A stretch of DNA of 64,000 nt from Strongylocentrotus purpuratus (Eukaryota > Echinodermata > Echinoidea > Camarodonta > Strongylocentrotidae), in assembly GCF_000002235.5 (NCBI RefSeq), contig NW_022145607.1, forward strand, positions 38,348,529-38,412,528, given 5' to 3'. Positions 44,067-57,900 of this stretch are shown here, in pieces. The translations under genes and the position numbers were made by a program. Each line of letters starts with the position of its first letter. The stretch's first letter is position 1. The notes beneath the pieces were generated by a model, which saw only the letters and a program-made list of their open reading frames with translations, did not search any database and had not been told where the DNA came from.

Positions 44067-47000
44067 ATGGCTGCCAAATTGATCTTCCTGACGTTCCTGT
44101 GCGTTGCAACTGTCAGTTGTTTGACCAGCAGAGACGAGGAAGGGTTATACGTTAACGAGTGGGCGGTCAAGGTGGCTGGAGGTGAAAGGAAGGCTCGAGA
44201 AGTTGCTACTGACCATGGCTTCACATTCGACGGTCAGGTAAGAAACACAACATGGTCTGTTTGGAACCAGAAGGGCGTTAACGCGATCTGTAGTAAGGTA
44301 TATACAGTAAGGTTATTCTGCCTCCAAACGGTATGTATACATCTGCGGACTGACCTTTAACGTCACTACTCGAAAGACGATGATAGAGGACGCCAAACAG
44401 AAAATATGGGTCCATTTTTTACTTGAGTTTAATCCTGATGATAGGCTTATGCTTTTGTTAAAAACTGGATTTTTAAAAGGAAGTTGATCTGACGTCTAAG
44501 CTTTCCATGTGTGAACATGATTTGAGGCCTAGGGTTTAACTTTAAGTAAAACCCAGGTTATTGAATGTACCATGCCCTTGGTAAAGGGCTGGTCCTAATT
44601 TGGTAGATACAATAAGTAGGCCTACATGTACATGTATAACAGGTTGCTATGGTCTTTTCAATCTAAACTTCTCTGACCTTTTGGGAATCCCTTTTCACTA
44701 TCCCTTTTCACTATAAAAGAGGAGAGAAAAAATAAATTAACATTTAAAAATATGTCTTGTTTTTTGGATGGATGGTTTGCTCCAATCCTCAGAACCCGTA
44801 GCTTTTACAAGTCTGTATAATTGTGCATTGTTCTCCAATTTGTCATTAAGTCGATAACTACTCTTCTTCAGGACAGCTTCTAAAAGAGCATGTAATTGGT
44901 ACAATGTATTTGTAACCTATGGCTTATACGCTTTCTGTTGATAACTTGATACGTAATTCATCTATTTCATTTTTTCACTTCCGACAGGATCTTTAATAAA
45001 AGAGCATGAAGCTTTAATGCACAGGCTGCACTCAACCATGTATGAATTTCTTGGAAAGATCTTAAGTATGTAAAAAAAATCAAGGCCCATTTTTAGTAAC
45101 AAGAGGTAGTGGCATAGTAAAATGTACATTTCAGAGTGCATAGCCTTTTTGTTCTTATGCAATGCAAAGCTCTATAAATGTACATGTATATAATGTACTA
45201 GAAAAGCAACATCAAAAACAGACAAAACAAAACTCCTCCCCCCCCCCCAAAAAAAAAAAAACAAACAAACAAACAACAACATATAGGTGTACAGTACATG
45301 TAAATTTACATTGTTAAAGTGATCTATTGGATATACTGTATTGGTACATGTAGGTTAAGCATAATTTCGTGGATTTGAACCAACTGTTGAAGTGAAATAC
45401 TATGATTAGGTTTATTTATGAAATATAAAGGAATAAACGCAATTCTTATTGTTCCCATTGTAAGGGAGGTTGATTTTCTTAACAAATTGTTCTCAATGCC
45501 ATCCAGAATTTTGTTCTCCATTTCTAAGCAACATGCAAGCTTTTCCCATTAGTAACAAATATTAAGTATTAAAGTAGTAAAGTTGTGTACATTTGATATG
45601 ATTTAAGATATAAGGTATTATGTTAGGAAATGTTCAGGTATAAAACAGAAGTGATGTTTACAAATTAGGTGTTCTGGGGAAAAAAAAGAGTTCAAAGACT
45701 GATAGTAAAAGTATGGTATATTGAGTACATTTAAGTCCATGTAGTCTACCCATGTGTATTTTTTGTCTGAAAGGTCAGACTGAGTTATTTACTTGGTTTT
45801 TCTCTGGTTTGTTTGCTTAGTTTTCTACTTGACATTTCCAAATTTGTCTGCATGAGCTTAATGCTTTTTCTTCTTTTTCTTTCTCTCTATTTCTTTCTGA
45901 GCATACAGTACATAAGCATACATTCGTGTACCCACTGATATACCCACTTGCTAGATACTTTGAACACTGAGTACGTACATGTATCTTCTAGGTAGGGTAC
46001 CTTCTAGGTTGGTTTTCCTTCAAGCACAGCAGTCTCAAGAGTACAAGTACATTTTTGTTCACTCAAGCTCTTTTAACGTTTGCTTATTTAAATTTGAGAA
46101 ATCCTTGCTGCGATATCATGTAGTAAAGGAGGATAAAACCCTCATTGGAACCTACACTATGAATATGACGGACAAAGAAAGCGGACAAAATATACAGTTC
46201 CTCATTCTACCCTCAACAATTGCTGTGGAAGACAAAGGAGCATCCCTTCACTGCTATAATGTAAAAATGTGTAGAACAGGTGTCACATGCATATTCACCT
46301 TTTCTACACATATTTACATAATAGCAGTGTAGGGATGTTCCTTTGTCTTCCACAGCAATTGTTGAAGGGTAGAATGAGGAACTGTATATTTTGTCCGCTT
46401 TCTTTGTCCATCATGTTCATACATGTACATCGTTGTGTAGAGAACAGTGTACATGTATACAGTTACAAGTACCTAAATTATTCATACCCTGACCAAGTTT
46501 TGTAATTTTCTAAGAACATGTACGGTAGGTGAAAAATGGATATGTCTGGATTTATGGTTATTGATAATGTGACATATTATATCTAAAAGTATTTAGCAAA
46601 GGCCCAAATTAAACCGGTCCTCCCGTCATTCTTGAGTTGCAACAAAAACAAAAAACATATAATTAAAAGAGGTATGAATAATTTAGTTGTTAACTTTATA
46701 CATTTCGACCACATTTTTGTCTCGCCTGCGTAGCAAAAAGCGAGACATACATGTAGGTGCCGCTTTTCCGGTGACGGCGACGGCGACGGCGGCGGCGGCG
46801 GCGACGGCGTCAACATCAAAAACTTAACCTAAGGTTAAGTTTTTTTTTAATTTTTTGATATAATTTTTAAAGTAAAAGTTCTAAGTCAATGAAACTTGGA
46901 CTATAGGATAATCAAGTATCCCCAATCATGTGAGTAGAATTTCAGATCACAAAGTCAAGGTCAAAGGTCATTTCAGGTCAACAGACTTGGACTATGTTGT

Positions 47001-50000
47001 AGCATCATCATCGAAAACTTAACCTTAGGTTAAGTTTTTGAATTTTTGATATAATTTTGAAAATATAAGTTCTTTGTCAATGAAACTTAGACTATAGGGT
47101 TATCAAGTCTCCCCAATCATGTGAGTAGAATTTCAGGTCACTAAGTTAAGGTCAAAGGTCATTTAAGGTAAAAAAAAACTTAGACTTTGTTGTGGCATCA
47201 ACATCAAGATTTTCAAAATGTTTCTTCTTCGTTATTTTTCAACCAATTTTGATTCTGATTGTTTCATATGATAGGGCTAGGAAAAGGATTTAAAACTTTT
47301 ACACAGAATCGTGAAATTCATTATCTATGCTAATTTATGAAAATTTATTCGAAATCACAAAAAATGCTTCTTCTCCTTCATTTCTTTCCAATTTTTATTT
47401 GGTTTGCTTTATCTGGTAAAGCTAACTTTGGTACACTAAAGTTCTACACAGAATTTTGAAATTGTTCTCCATTAATTAATTATGGTAATTTATGCAAATT
47501 TCTTCCAAAAATAATTTAAAGATCCCATTTTTTTTTGTTTTTTGACCAGTTCAAAAGTGTACCACATAAAATTTACGATTTTTTGTTGTAGTGAGATGCG
47601 GATGAGCGCTACGTCATTGACGTTCTGGTTTATCATATTGAATCGCGTTATGCAGGCAAGACCGCCGAGAGCGTTTCCCTTGTTATTGGAATTTCCACAA
47701 ACATCTTTTGGAGCTTTCAGAGCCAAAGAACTCCCCATTCTTGTTCTTTATCTTTTTTCTTCACTATATTTTACTTTGCTTTCAGATTGGAACCTTGAGA
47801 GATACATATGGATTCTCCAAGAAGAAGATGAGTGCCAGATCTAGGAGAGGCGCAAATAATTATAACAAATTACTGGCAGAAGACACAAGGGTAAGTGCAT
47901 TTTTCTCATTTTTATAGTTTTTTTTTTTACAGTTCCAGAGTTTTTAATTGCCATGCTTAGTACGTCAAGCATGTCTAAACTTGAAGGCAATACATATATA
48001 CATGTATAAGACATGTACTTTTATTGTTTGCCAAGCAGACCAAATTAAGTAGATATTTTGTCATTTAGTGATATTTGTTTGAAATGTTATACTATTCAAA
48101 GAGTTTTTGTAAAAGCAAATATTTTTGTGAGAGAATACTTTATTGAATGACTGGGACATTGGCATATTTGTTATTGGTGTAACAAGTTTTATGAAACAGC
48201 CCCGTACATGTAATTACCAACTGCTTATAAAAAAACACCTTTCTTGTCATCCTTGAGCATTCTACATTTTTCACTGTATTACAGTCTAATTATGTTTGTT
48301 TCTCCCTGTGTAGGTTTCATGGGTAGAGCAGCAGAAAATAATTTTACATTCCAAGAAGAGTGCTGATGATGTCGTGCCTCCGGATGAAACGGGAGATGAC
48401 TGGGCTATTCCATTCAACGATCCGCTCTGGGATAAACAGTGGTATCTGGTAAGAAGAAGCCAGTAGAATCATATCTTATCTAGGAGTTGTATATGCCTTC
48501 AGGGAATGTAGAAATGGGGTGGTATGTAAAGTGGAATTCAGAATGCAAAACCATCATAATATTGCTGCTTGTAAGTATCAGCTTGTAAGTATCAGCTTGC
48601 ATGGTGATGTAGATAAACAGTAGGCTTGCGGATGGTGCATCCGCAAGCCTACTGTCCATCATGATATTGTTGGATATATTTGGTGAATTAAAAGTTTAAT
48701 TTTTCATAAATAAATGATAGTTGCATTAATAATCAAGATAGTACAGTTTTACCGGCTCATTATCTGAATCGTATAGTTCTACCTGTATGCATCACCTTTG
48801 TATGCTGGGACTGGATTATAGATACTACTAAGTAATAGTTAATACATGTAGGTAATCAATATATCTCAGCCACTGTTCCAAACCAACAACATTGTAGATA
48901 CATGAACTGGGGGGTATTTCGCAAAAATCTAAAGTCGAACTTGACTCTAAGTTGGACTTAAAAATTATAAAGAGCCATTTGTAGCCTTAAAATAAAATAT
49001 ATTCAAAAGCAAAAATTCAACTATTTAAAACTTTTCATGAATTCCACAACAAGAACATGAAATCTCCTTGATTATAGAAAGTATGGATGATTTGAATCAA
49101 CATTTTACGCCTCTTAAAAATAACTTTTTACAAAATAGTTTCATAGATGCTAACAGCTTTCCATAATTGTTAAGTCCAACTTACAGATAAGTTCAACTTA
49201 GGATCTTTGTGAAACACCCCCTTTTACTCTTGACCCCTATGCTCCTCATGTTAAAACTCTGTAAACTGACACCATTGCAACATCATAAATGTTCTTCCCC
49301 CCCCCCCCCCCCGTCCTTCAGTACAATGATGGTCAGAAAGGGGCTACGCCAGGAATGGACATGAACCTCATGCCTGCTTGGAAGCTAGGATACACTGGAA
49401 AGGGGGTTGTAGTCACTATCGTAGATGATGGTAAGTAATATACAAGGCACATGTCACCACATGACATTTCTATATTCTGTTGAAGAGGGGGGGGGGGATG
49501 CTTGAATTATAGGGATAAAGGTTTCATTCATACTTTTACATAATTAAAGAGCAAAAATCATCTAAAAATAATACTATATGTACACCCCTATTCTATGGGC
49601 CAACAGATAAGCAGTACAAAGAAAATAAAGAAGAGCATGAAACCCAAGTTGGACATGGGTTCCTTGGGGGTCCTAATTTATCCAAGCGTCTATGGGTGCT
49701 ATGAGTAGTCTACCCACAACTCGCTTCTATGTTTATAATTGAGAACGTATTTAAACTTGCAAAACCTCTTTACAGAAGTAATATTGTTATTTTTCATTTT
49801 GAAAAGAGTCTTAATACAGTATGGAACTACTAATTTGTTCACTTTAAAGATACAGGTAGTAGTCTTGTAAGTTACTGGTTAATACAGCGCAAAAGTATGC
49901 ATGATATACTTGTAGATTTATATATCAATGGAAAAAGAATAAATTACAGTTTATGGAAATGCTAAAAATCTAAACTATATCTTCAGACAACTTCCCTTTT

Positions 50001-53000
50001 TTTTTAATTTTTAATTTTCTGTTTTGTGGCATATAACAACTGATATCCATCTGCCTCATATTTTCCATACCAAAGAAATCTACTTAGTATAATACATACG
50101 GTACATTACATATTCTATTTAAAGCACCCTTTTGAAGGTGATAAAAGGTTTTATGTAACTAGTTAAGACAGAACTTGGTTTGTACAAGAATTGTTGGGTC
50201 ATGCACAGTGCACTGCTATCCAGTTTTGTATTTTAATTGCCACAAATACTTGGTGAACAGGAAATTAATCTTCTGATTAATACTGTATTGATTCTTTTGT
50301 ATCATGGCAAGTGTAATATACATGTAGACATACATTAGCATACGCTGTGGGGGCAATCATTGTTAACTAATCCGTTAGTGCTTTCATTTATTTTACTAAA
50401 TATTTCCACAAACCCACATTGAAGATCTTATCTAACACATATTAATTTCTTTTCCTGTTAAATATTATTCATGGAAGATGAGTGGTAAGTCTTTCATTCT
50501 AAATTTTTCCTGTTCAGCATTTTTAATGTTTTTGTTCTCCCCTGTTCCCATCTATTTTTATCCAGAACAGTTTTGCTTGAAAGAAATCCTATTGCATGAT
50601 ATGATGGTATAAATAGATACCTGCATGTTGTAGTGCTTTCAATGTTACCTGTGATATTGTTTGATTTATATGCATGCATGATTTTTCTTTGATCAGATAT
50701 TTGCTTGTTTGTATTTGAAGTTATGTTTTATCTCTTTTCAATCCAACAATTTCATTATCTTAAAATGTTCGTTTGAAAAAAAGGATATTACTGGTAAATT
50801 TTCATAGAGATATAAAGGACGAGATAGAGATAGATAGAGAAAAATAATGTTTTCAATCCAACAATTTCATTATCTTAAAATGTTAGTTTGAAAAAAGGAT
50901 ATTACTGGTAATAATTTTCATAGAGATATAGAGGACGAGATAGAGAAAAAATAGAGAAAAGAGAGGGAGGGAGGGACGGACGGAGGAAAGAAATAGGGGG
51001 AGGGGTAGGGAAGTAGGAAGGGGTAGGGAAGGGGAGGGGCAAGGCAGTTGTATGCATGTTATCATCATGAATGTACATGTATTTGTGAGATTATTACATG
51101 AACAGTTAACATCTTAATTATTCATAGCCTTACCTATTTTTTTTTATTTTTTAAGGATGTGAATAATTGATTTGTCCCAATTTATGTTTCTTGAGAATCT
51201 TATATTATTCAACCAGCTAATCCACCTAGCTTTCAGAAAAAACATCAAATTGACAAGGGGTATGAATCACTAATTTGTTTACTGTATGTACTACATGTAC
51301 ATGTACATGTACCAGGTAATCGGTTTGGTTTGATCGTTTGTTTTACCTGACTGCTAAGAAAGCATGTGACATTTAAGTAATTGCACGCCTACATGTACAA
51401 GTAAATGCATGACATAATATTTCAAAATCTTTTACAGCCCATTTGCATGTTAAAATACTAATATTTTATTTTCATATGAGGTGCTTATTGTATTCTGTGT
51501 TTACTATTATAGTTTTACTTGATGCGAATTATGGTATACAAATTATGCATGTGTAAATGGACACTTTTTAATAATGCATGACTTACATATTTAAAACTTT
51601 TATCAGACTGAAGTGAGTGCATTGTTGAATTGAATTGGACTAATTTCAAGGATGTTTCTTCAAATTACAGTTTTCAAAGTAATGCTTGAAATGTTGATAA
51701 TGTTCTAAATTTTTGACAATACTAAAACATGAAATATGTGTGTACATCTGATAGACTAGTTTACTAACAAATCAATATTGTATGAATGTTTCTTTCCTGG
51801 GAACTCAATGGAAAGGTGTTCCATTAACATGTTATTAATGAATGCACTACAATACTTGGAATCCAGTCTGCATACATTACTTGTTGCTATGTTGGGCAAG
51901 CCTTGGGTAAGCTTTTTGGTTGTCATTCTTTAAACAGTATGCATGCAGAGTTATGGATTATCAATGTCATTCACTCTATCTAACCGTGCATGTATATGTT
52001 TTCGAATTTTATTTGTAGGACTTCTTTATTTCACATAAGAAAAAGATATCTTATATCAAGCTTGTGAAAATGATTAAAGATAGATGGCCTTTACCTCGAA
52101 AATAATTCTCTATGTTTCTGAAGATTTCTTAATGTTTGTTTTTTAACTCACAGGAATGGATGAGCATCATCCCGATCTGAAAGATAATTTTGTAAGTGAA
52201 ATTGATCAGTCACATTTGACAAATTATATGTATTATGTGTCTTATCTACCAGTTCATAATGTACACTTGCCATCTTTGTCAGATTGCCCAACCAATACAG
52301 ACTTGCATTTGATATCACCATGTTCGTTCATTTTAACACAAAAGTTATGATTTTACTTTCACACTGTTAACTTGCCATATCATGACTATACCGTGTCTAC
52401 ATTTTAACCTTTCATTGCGTTCACGGCTCTGCTCCTCAATACCTTATCTCTCTAATCCAAAACTACACTCCTGCAAGACCTCTACGCTCATCCACTTCCA
52501 ATTTTCTTGTGACCCCCAAAATTACCAAAACGTGGGGGGAAAGATCATTTGCACACTCTAGTCCTAAATTATGGAATGGCCTTCCTGAAGACATCAAAAA
52601 ATGTTTATCTTCTGATTCTTTCAAAACTCATCTCAAAACATTCCTTTTCAAGTCTTGATCGTTTTTCCTGTTTACACGCGCCTTGAGCACTCCACAGAGT
52701 GGATTTGGCGCGATATAAGTTACATTATTATTATTATTATTAAACTAAGGGAATATTTGATGAATAGGAACCTGCATAACCTTTGCTTGAAAGTGGAACA
52801 ATTATTAAAGTTTGCATGTTCATTGTCCACATGGAATAATATTTTTAACCCAATGACTACTAGATTCCATCATTTCTGATAGGCGTATTACAGGAACTAC
52901 CTGGTTCTTGCATGCAAGGGGTTGACTCTTGAAGGGTGTATCTCACTGCACGGCGTATTCATTAATAGGAACATTGCAAATTTTGGATTTGCCTCTTCCA

Positions 53001-54954
53001 CATCGAGCGACTTTTAGCGATGTTCAGTGACAATTAGCAACATTTGAGCGCATTTTTGCGACAGTGTTTGCAAAAGGCAGTTGGCGACTATTTGCCAACC
53101 CTTTGCCACGATTTGTGAATGTTTGGGACATTTTGCTAACTCTCGGTACTCAATGGGTTGTTTTTATATAGGAACCATATGGTCGTATGGTCGCTAGCAT
53201 TGGCAAATCAAAAAGAACATCAGTGACACAGTCTAACAATAAAGGCTTACCATCGTTTTGCAAACACTTGTAACTGTTTGTGGACAAAGAAATTTGCACA
53301 AGAAAAACTATTTGCGACAATGAAAAGTTGGAAACTGTTTGCAAACTTTCTTCTAACCTTTTACGAACCGTTGGCAACCTTTAACAAACGCTGGCGAAAC
53401 CAGAAATTTGCTACGTTCGCAAGCATTCGCCGCTCAGTGAGATACCACCTTTATATTCCATGGAACAATACCCTGAACTGCCGCATAGTTTGGAGTATAC
53501 AATACATTTACTTTCTCTGTGTACCTAAAATCGACTGTGGCAGTCCCTTTTTTTTCTCCATTGGTTGACCAAGCCGGAAAATTTTTATTTGTTTTTTTCC
53601 TCCTTGAATATTTTTATTCATCTGCCTTGTCTTATTAGCTTATTGCTGAGATGTACATGCATATACATGTATGTGAGCTCCATGCAATATATAGATACAT
53701 AATATATATATACAATTATATTTTCTTATATATTTTCATATATCCTTAAGGATATGTATGCTAGCTATGACTTCAACAATATAAGTAACGAGCACAGTCC
53801 CACCCCAGATTATAGCAAGCCAGCAAAAGCAGTGCGGTAAGTCTTACATACATGTTAATGTTTGATATAGTAGGTCTACTTTTATGGTATGCATATGGTC
53901 AAAACCAAACGTTACAGAATGAATTTTTGAGGAAAGTTTCTAGTTTGAATGAAAAATAGTATAGACATTTGAATTTGATACTCTATAAGCAAATTAATGA
54001 TCTGCTATTTTAACTAATATGATATATTTTCACTATATTAATGTGTTTCCCATCAACCATTCATCAAATTTGTGAAATATTAATTTACTGATATTCTGAT
54101 ATCCAATATTCAAAGATACAACTATATATCTGCTAAATGTCTCTTGATGTTTAAAAGTTTTAAAAAAAGTCTAGGCACCATGAGCAGATAATAAAAACAA
54201 AACAAAACACAACATGGTGACAAAAGCAAATTCTTTCTATTGAAGCAAGTCATTTCTAGTCTTGGACGAGCATTATTTTAATTTTTTAAATTATAGTCCA
54301 ATGAAGCATTGTTTTAATGTCTAGAGTGAAGCCCTCCCCCCACCCACCCCCCCCCCCAAAAAAAAATTAAATAAATAAATATATATATTGACAAGAGATC
54401 CCCCAACACATGAGGGCCTTTTTGTGCTAGTTTGATAACTTTTGCAGTGAATAGGAGTACAGGTCACTGCCAAGGTGCACCATGGAACCCATTCCATTAA
54501 AGAAAAAACTTGTACGAGCCTGTTGAATCAAAGATATATTTTGATGATTGGATGTTCTTCTTTCAGCCATGGTACAAGGTGTGCGGGGGAGGTAGCAGCA
54601 GCAGCCAATAACAGCATCTGTGGGGTGGGTGTGGCTTATGAGGCCAGCATCGGAGGTGAGAATACAGTGATCTGAATTTACCTTGGGCTCTAATTTCATC
54701 ATGTTTTACAAAATGTTTGTACTAGATTAGTCTTGACTTCTGAAACACAAATACCCCTGTACTTAAACTTGTTCATGCGGGTGTGATTCGTCATGCATAA
54801 TTCAATAACAGACTAAAGTATAGAAGTTCATAAACCACCTTTTTAAGATTTATGTATAAAGACAGGGTGAAAACTACATGTTCTCTCATCGTTTAAGAAG
54901 ACTTATGTGAGAGAGAAAGAGAGAGAGAGAGGGGAAGATAGATATATCATATGA

Positions 54955-54992
<38 letters not shown>

Positions 54993-57900
54993 AGAGAGAG
55001 AGAGATTGGGCATTGAAAGTGATGATGACAATGAAATGTAAGTGAATGAAAAAGGTAGAAAAGGGAAAATAAGACCAAACAATGGACCAAGTGAAAGATT
55101 GTATAATTCAAACTCAAACTTGATTAAATTAAATTTGAATTGTATCAATATCTTATCCAGTGACAAGCATCCACACATCTACTTCATGTAGAAATCAACG
55201 CACTTGCCAACTGTAAACAATGGTAACGATTGTTCATTCTCTGTCAGGTATAAGACTTCTTGATGGTCCAGCAACCGATCGCCTTACAGCCCAGGCCCTA
55301 CAGTTCAACCACAGCCACGTTGACATCTACAGCTGCTGCTGGGGTCCAGTTGACGACGGGATCAGGTTTGAGATGCCACATACACTCACTAAAGAGGCCT
55401 TTGAGCATGGAGCAATCACAGTGAGTACAGCTATCCCTATAAGAGATAGTGGTGGTGGTGGTGGTGGTGGTGGTGGTGGTGATGGTGGTGGTTGGTGGTG
55501 GTGGTGGTGGCGGTGGTGGTGGTGGTGGTGGTTGTTGGTGGTGATGGTGGTGGTGGTGGTGGTGGTGGTGGTGGTGGTGGTGGTGGTGGTGGTGGTGGTG
55601 GTGGTGGTGGTGGTGGTGGTGGTGGTGGTGGTGGTGGTGGTGGTGGTGGTGGTGGTGGTGGTGGTGGTGGTGGTGGTTGTTGTTGGTGGTGATGGTGGGG
55701 GTGGTGGTGGTGGTGGTGGTGGTGGTGGTAGTGGTGGTGGTAGTGGTGGTGGTGGTGATGATGGTTGTAATTGTTATGATGATGATGATGATGCTGATGG
55801 TTGTGATTGTTATGATGATGATGATGATGATGATGGTTGTGATTGTTATGATGATGATGATGATGATCGTGGTTGTGATGATTATGATGATGATGGTGGC
55901 AATAGTGATGTTGATGGGGATGATTGTTATGATTGTGACTATGATGGTGGTGGTGATGATGACAGTGCTAGTGGTGGTGATGATGATGATGATGGTGTCA
56001 ATGATGGTGATTACTGATGCTGATGGGGATAATGGTGAAGATAGTGGTTATGACATGTTATTGCATACTGTTTTTTAGGAGTTCAGTAAATGAGAACAAA
56101 CACCATGAGTACCGTGTTCAGACTGTTTTATTTGTCCTTGGCTGTTCATCCTTTATGTTCAACATCATCATAGGTATGACATAGAATCCCAGATAATATC
56201 CACAACTGTCAACAAATTGCCTTTGTTCTTCCTAACTGCTATCTGCGACGCTGCAAGACCATATAGCAAAGAAACCTGGTAACCAGTCCCTCTTTTTTGT
56301 TTTGTTCTAGGGTCGTAACGGAAAGGGCTCCATCTTTGTCTGGGCGGCAGGCAATGGTGGCCATGACGACGACCACTGCGGAGCAGACGGCTACGTGGGT
56401 GACATCCACACGATCGCCATCAGCGCCATCAACGACCATGGAAGACCAAGTTACTTCGTAGAGTCCTGTCCAGCCATCATGGCTGTAACCCTCTCTGGAG
56501 GTCCTTCTAGCATCGCTGACATTAAGAGTGGCGACTTCAAGTGGAACCTTGTGGTAATTAGAATCCAGACATGATATTCTCTGTTTGGAGCCAGAAGGCT
56601 TTCAAACTCTTGTACTAGGCCTGATAATTACCCAATTTAAATCGGTTTCCCATTTATTTCTTTTTTTCCCTGATTTGTTGTTGTTGTTTTTTCCCCAATT
56701 TTTTTCTTCTTTTTTTCTGTCCAGATTTTATCCCTATTTTTTTTTTCTCAGGGGCAGTAGCTTGAGGAAAAAACAAACATATTTTTTTATTAGTGCTCAC
56801 TATCACTTCTGTTGTACTTTAACAGAGAGTTAACGCCCCTCTAGCTCTGCATTGACAATTTAATGATAATATAGTCTTATTGACCAAAATGGTGGCCTCG
56901 ATCACCATCATTGAGACCACTCTTCTGTAAGGAGCTGCCATAAATATTATGCCAGCATTGTCCGATACCCATTTAACCTGTTGACTTATGCATTGTGAAA
57001 GGTCCATAGGATTCATACAAGGACCATCAGGTTTTCATAGGCAAAGGGGTAATACACTTGTGTCAAGATCGAGGAACATATGGGGGTGAAATGGCTTGCC
57101 GAAGGACTCAAACAGCAAGCAAGAATCAACCAAAGCTTACCCAGGAACTCTTGAGGTGCTACACCTCATTAGAGGCGTTTTCTAGATCTTACCTATTTCC
57201 AATAATATTAGAATTTTTACAAAATGTTTAACACAAATAAAAAATTTACAGAATTTGTCCTTCTCTTTTTTTCTTCTTCATGCTTTGGATAGAAAAGATG
57301 GTAATAAGTGATGCATGATATATCTTTTTTTTCTGCATCCAGACCACCACAGACCTGAATGGAAACTGCACCGATGCTTTTGTAGGAACATCCAGTGCCG
57401 CACCCCTTGCTTCTGGATTGTTTGCTGTAGTGCTGCAAGCAAAGTAAGTCTTCGGGAACAACATTGAGATTCTAATCCAAACCAATCCACTCCAAAACTT
57501 AACGTATTTGATATAGTGTTTTTTTTTTGTGGCAGTTACAAAGTGCTGTATGCTTTGATGCGACTATGGGTGCGTTCAATCGAATTTTCGAAGCTAGAAT
57601 CACAAACATGAATCACAATTCAAAACGCCGTTACAAAAAGCAAGGTCACTGCGGTTTGCGTTCAAGCGATTTTTCATCAACGCTGATTCTAGCTCATTGC
57701 GAGCCAAACCACTGCGCATCACACTGCGCAGTATGGCCCAGGAACTTCGGCGCGCGCTTTCTGGAATTGTTTACGGCCGACTGTCGACTGCTGTTTTGAG
57801 CATAGATCGCAAAAATAAGACAAAGAATGAGAAGGTGATAGAAGGAAGAAACAAAGAATAACATAAGGAAAGACAGAAAGATAAAGTCGATAGAATGATT

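Noticed and set aside
55220-56078. Long frame with poly-Gly/Val/Asp
   Set aside because: Only the first 67 codons are exon 8 of the convertase; the rest is the GGT/GAT microsatellite in the intron.
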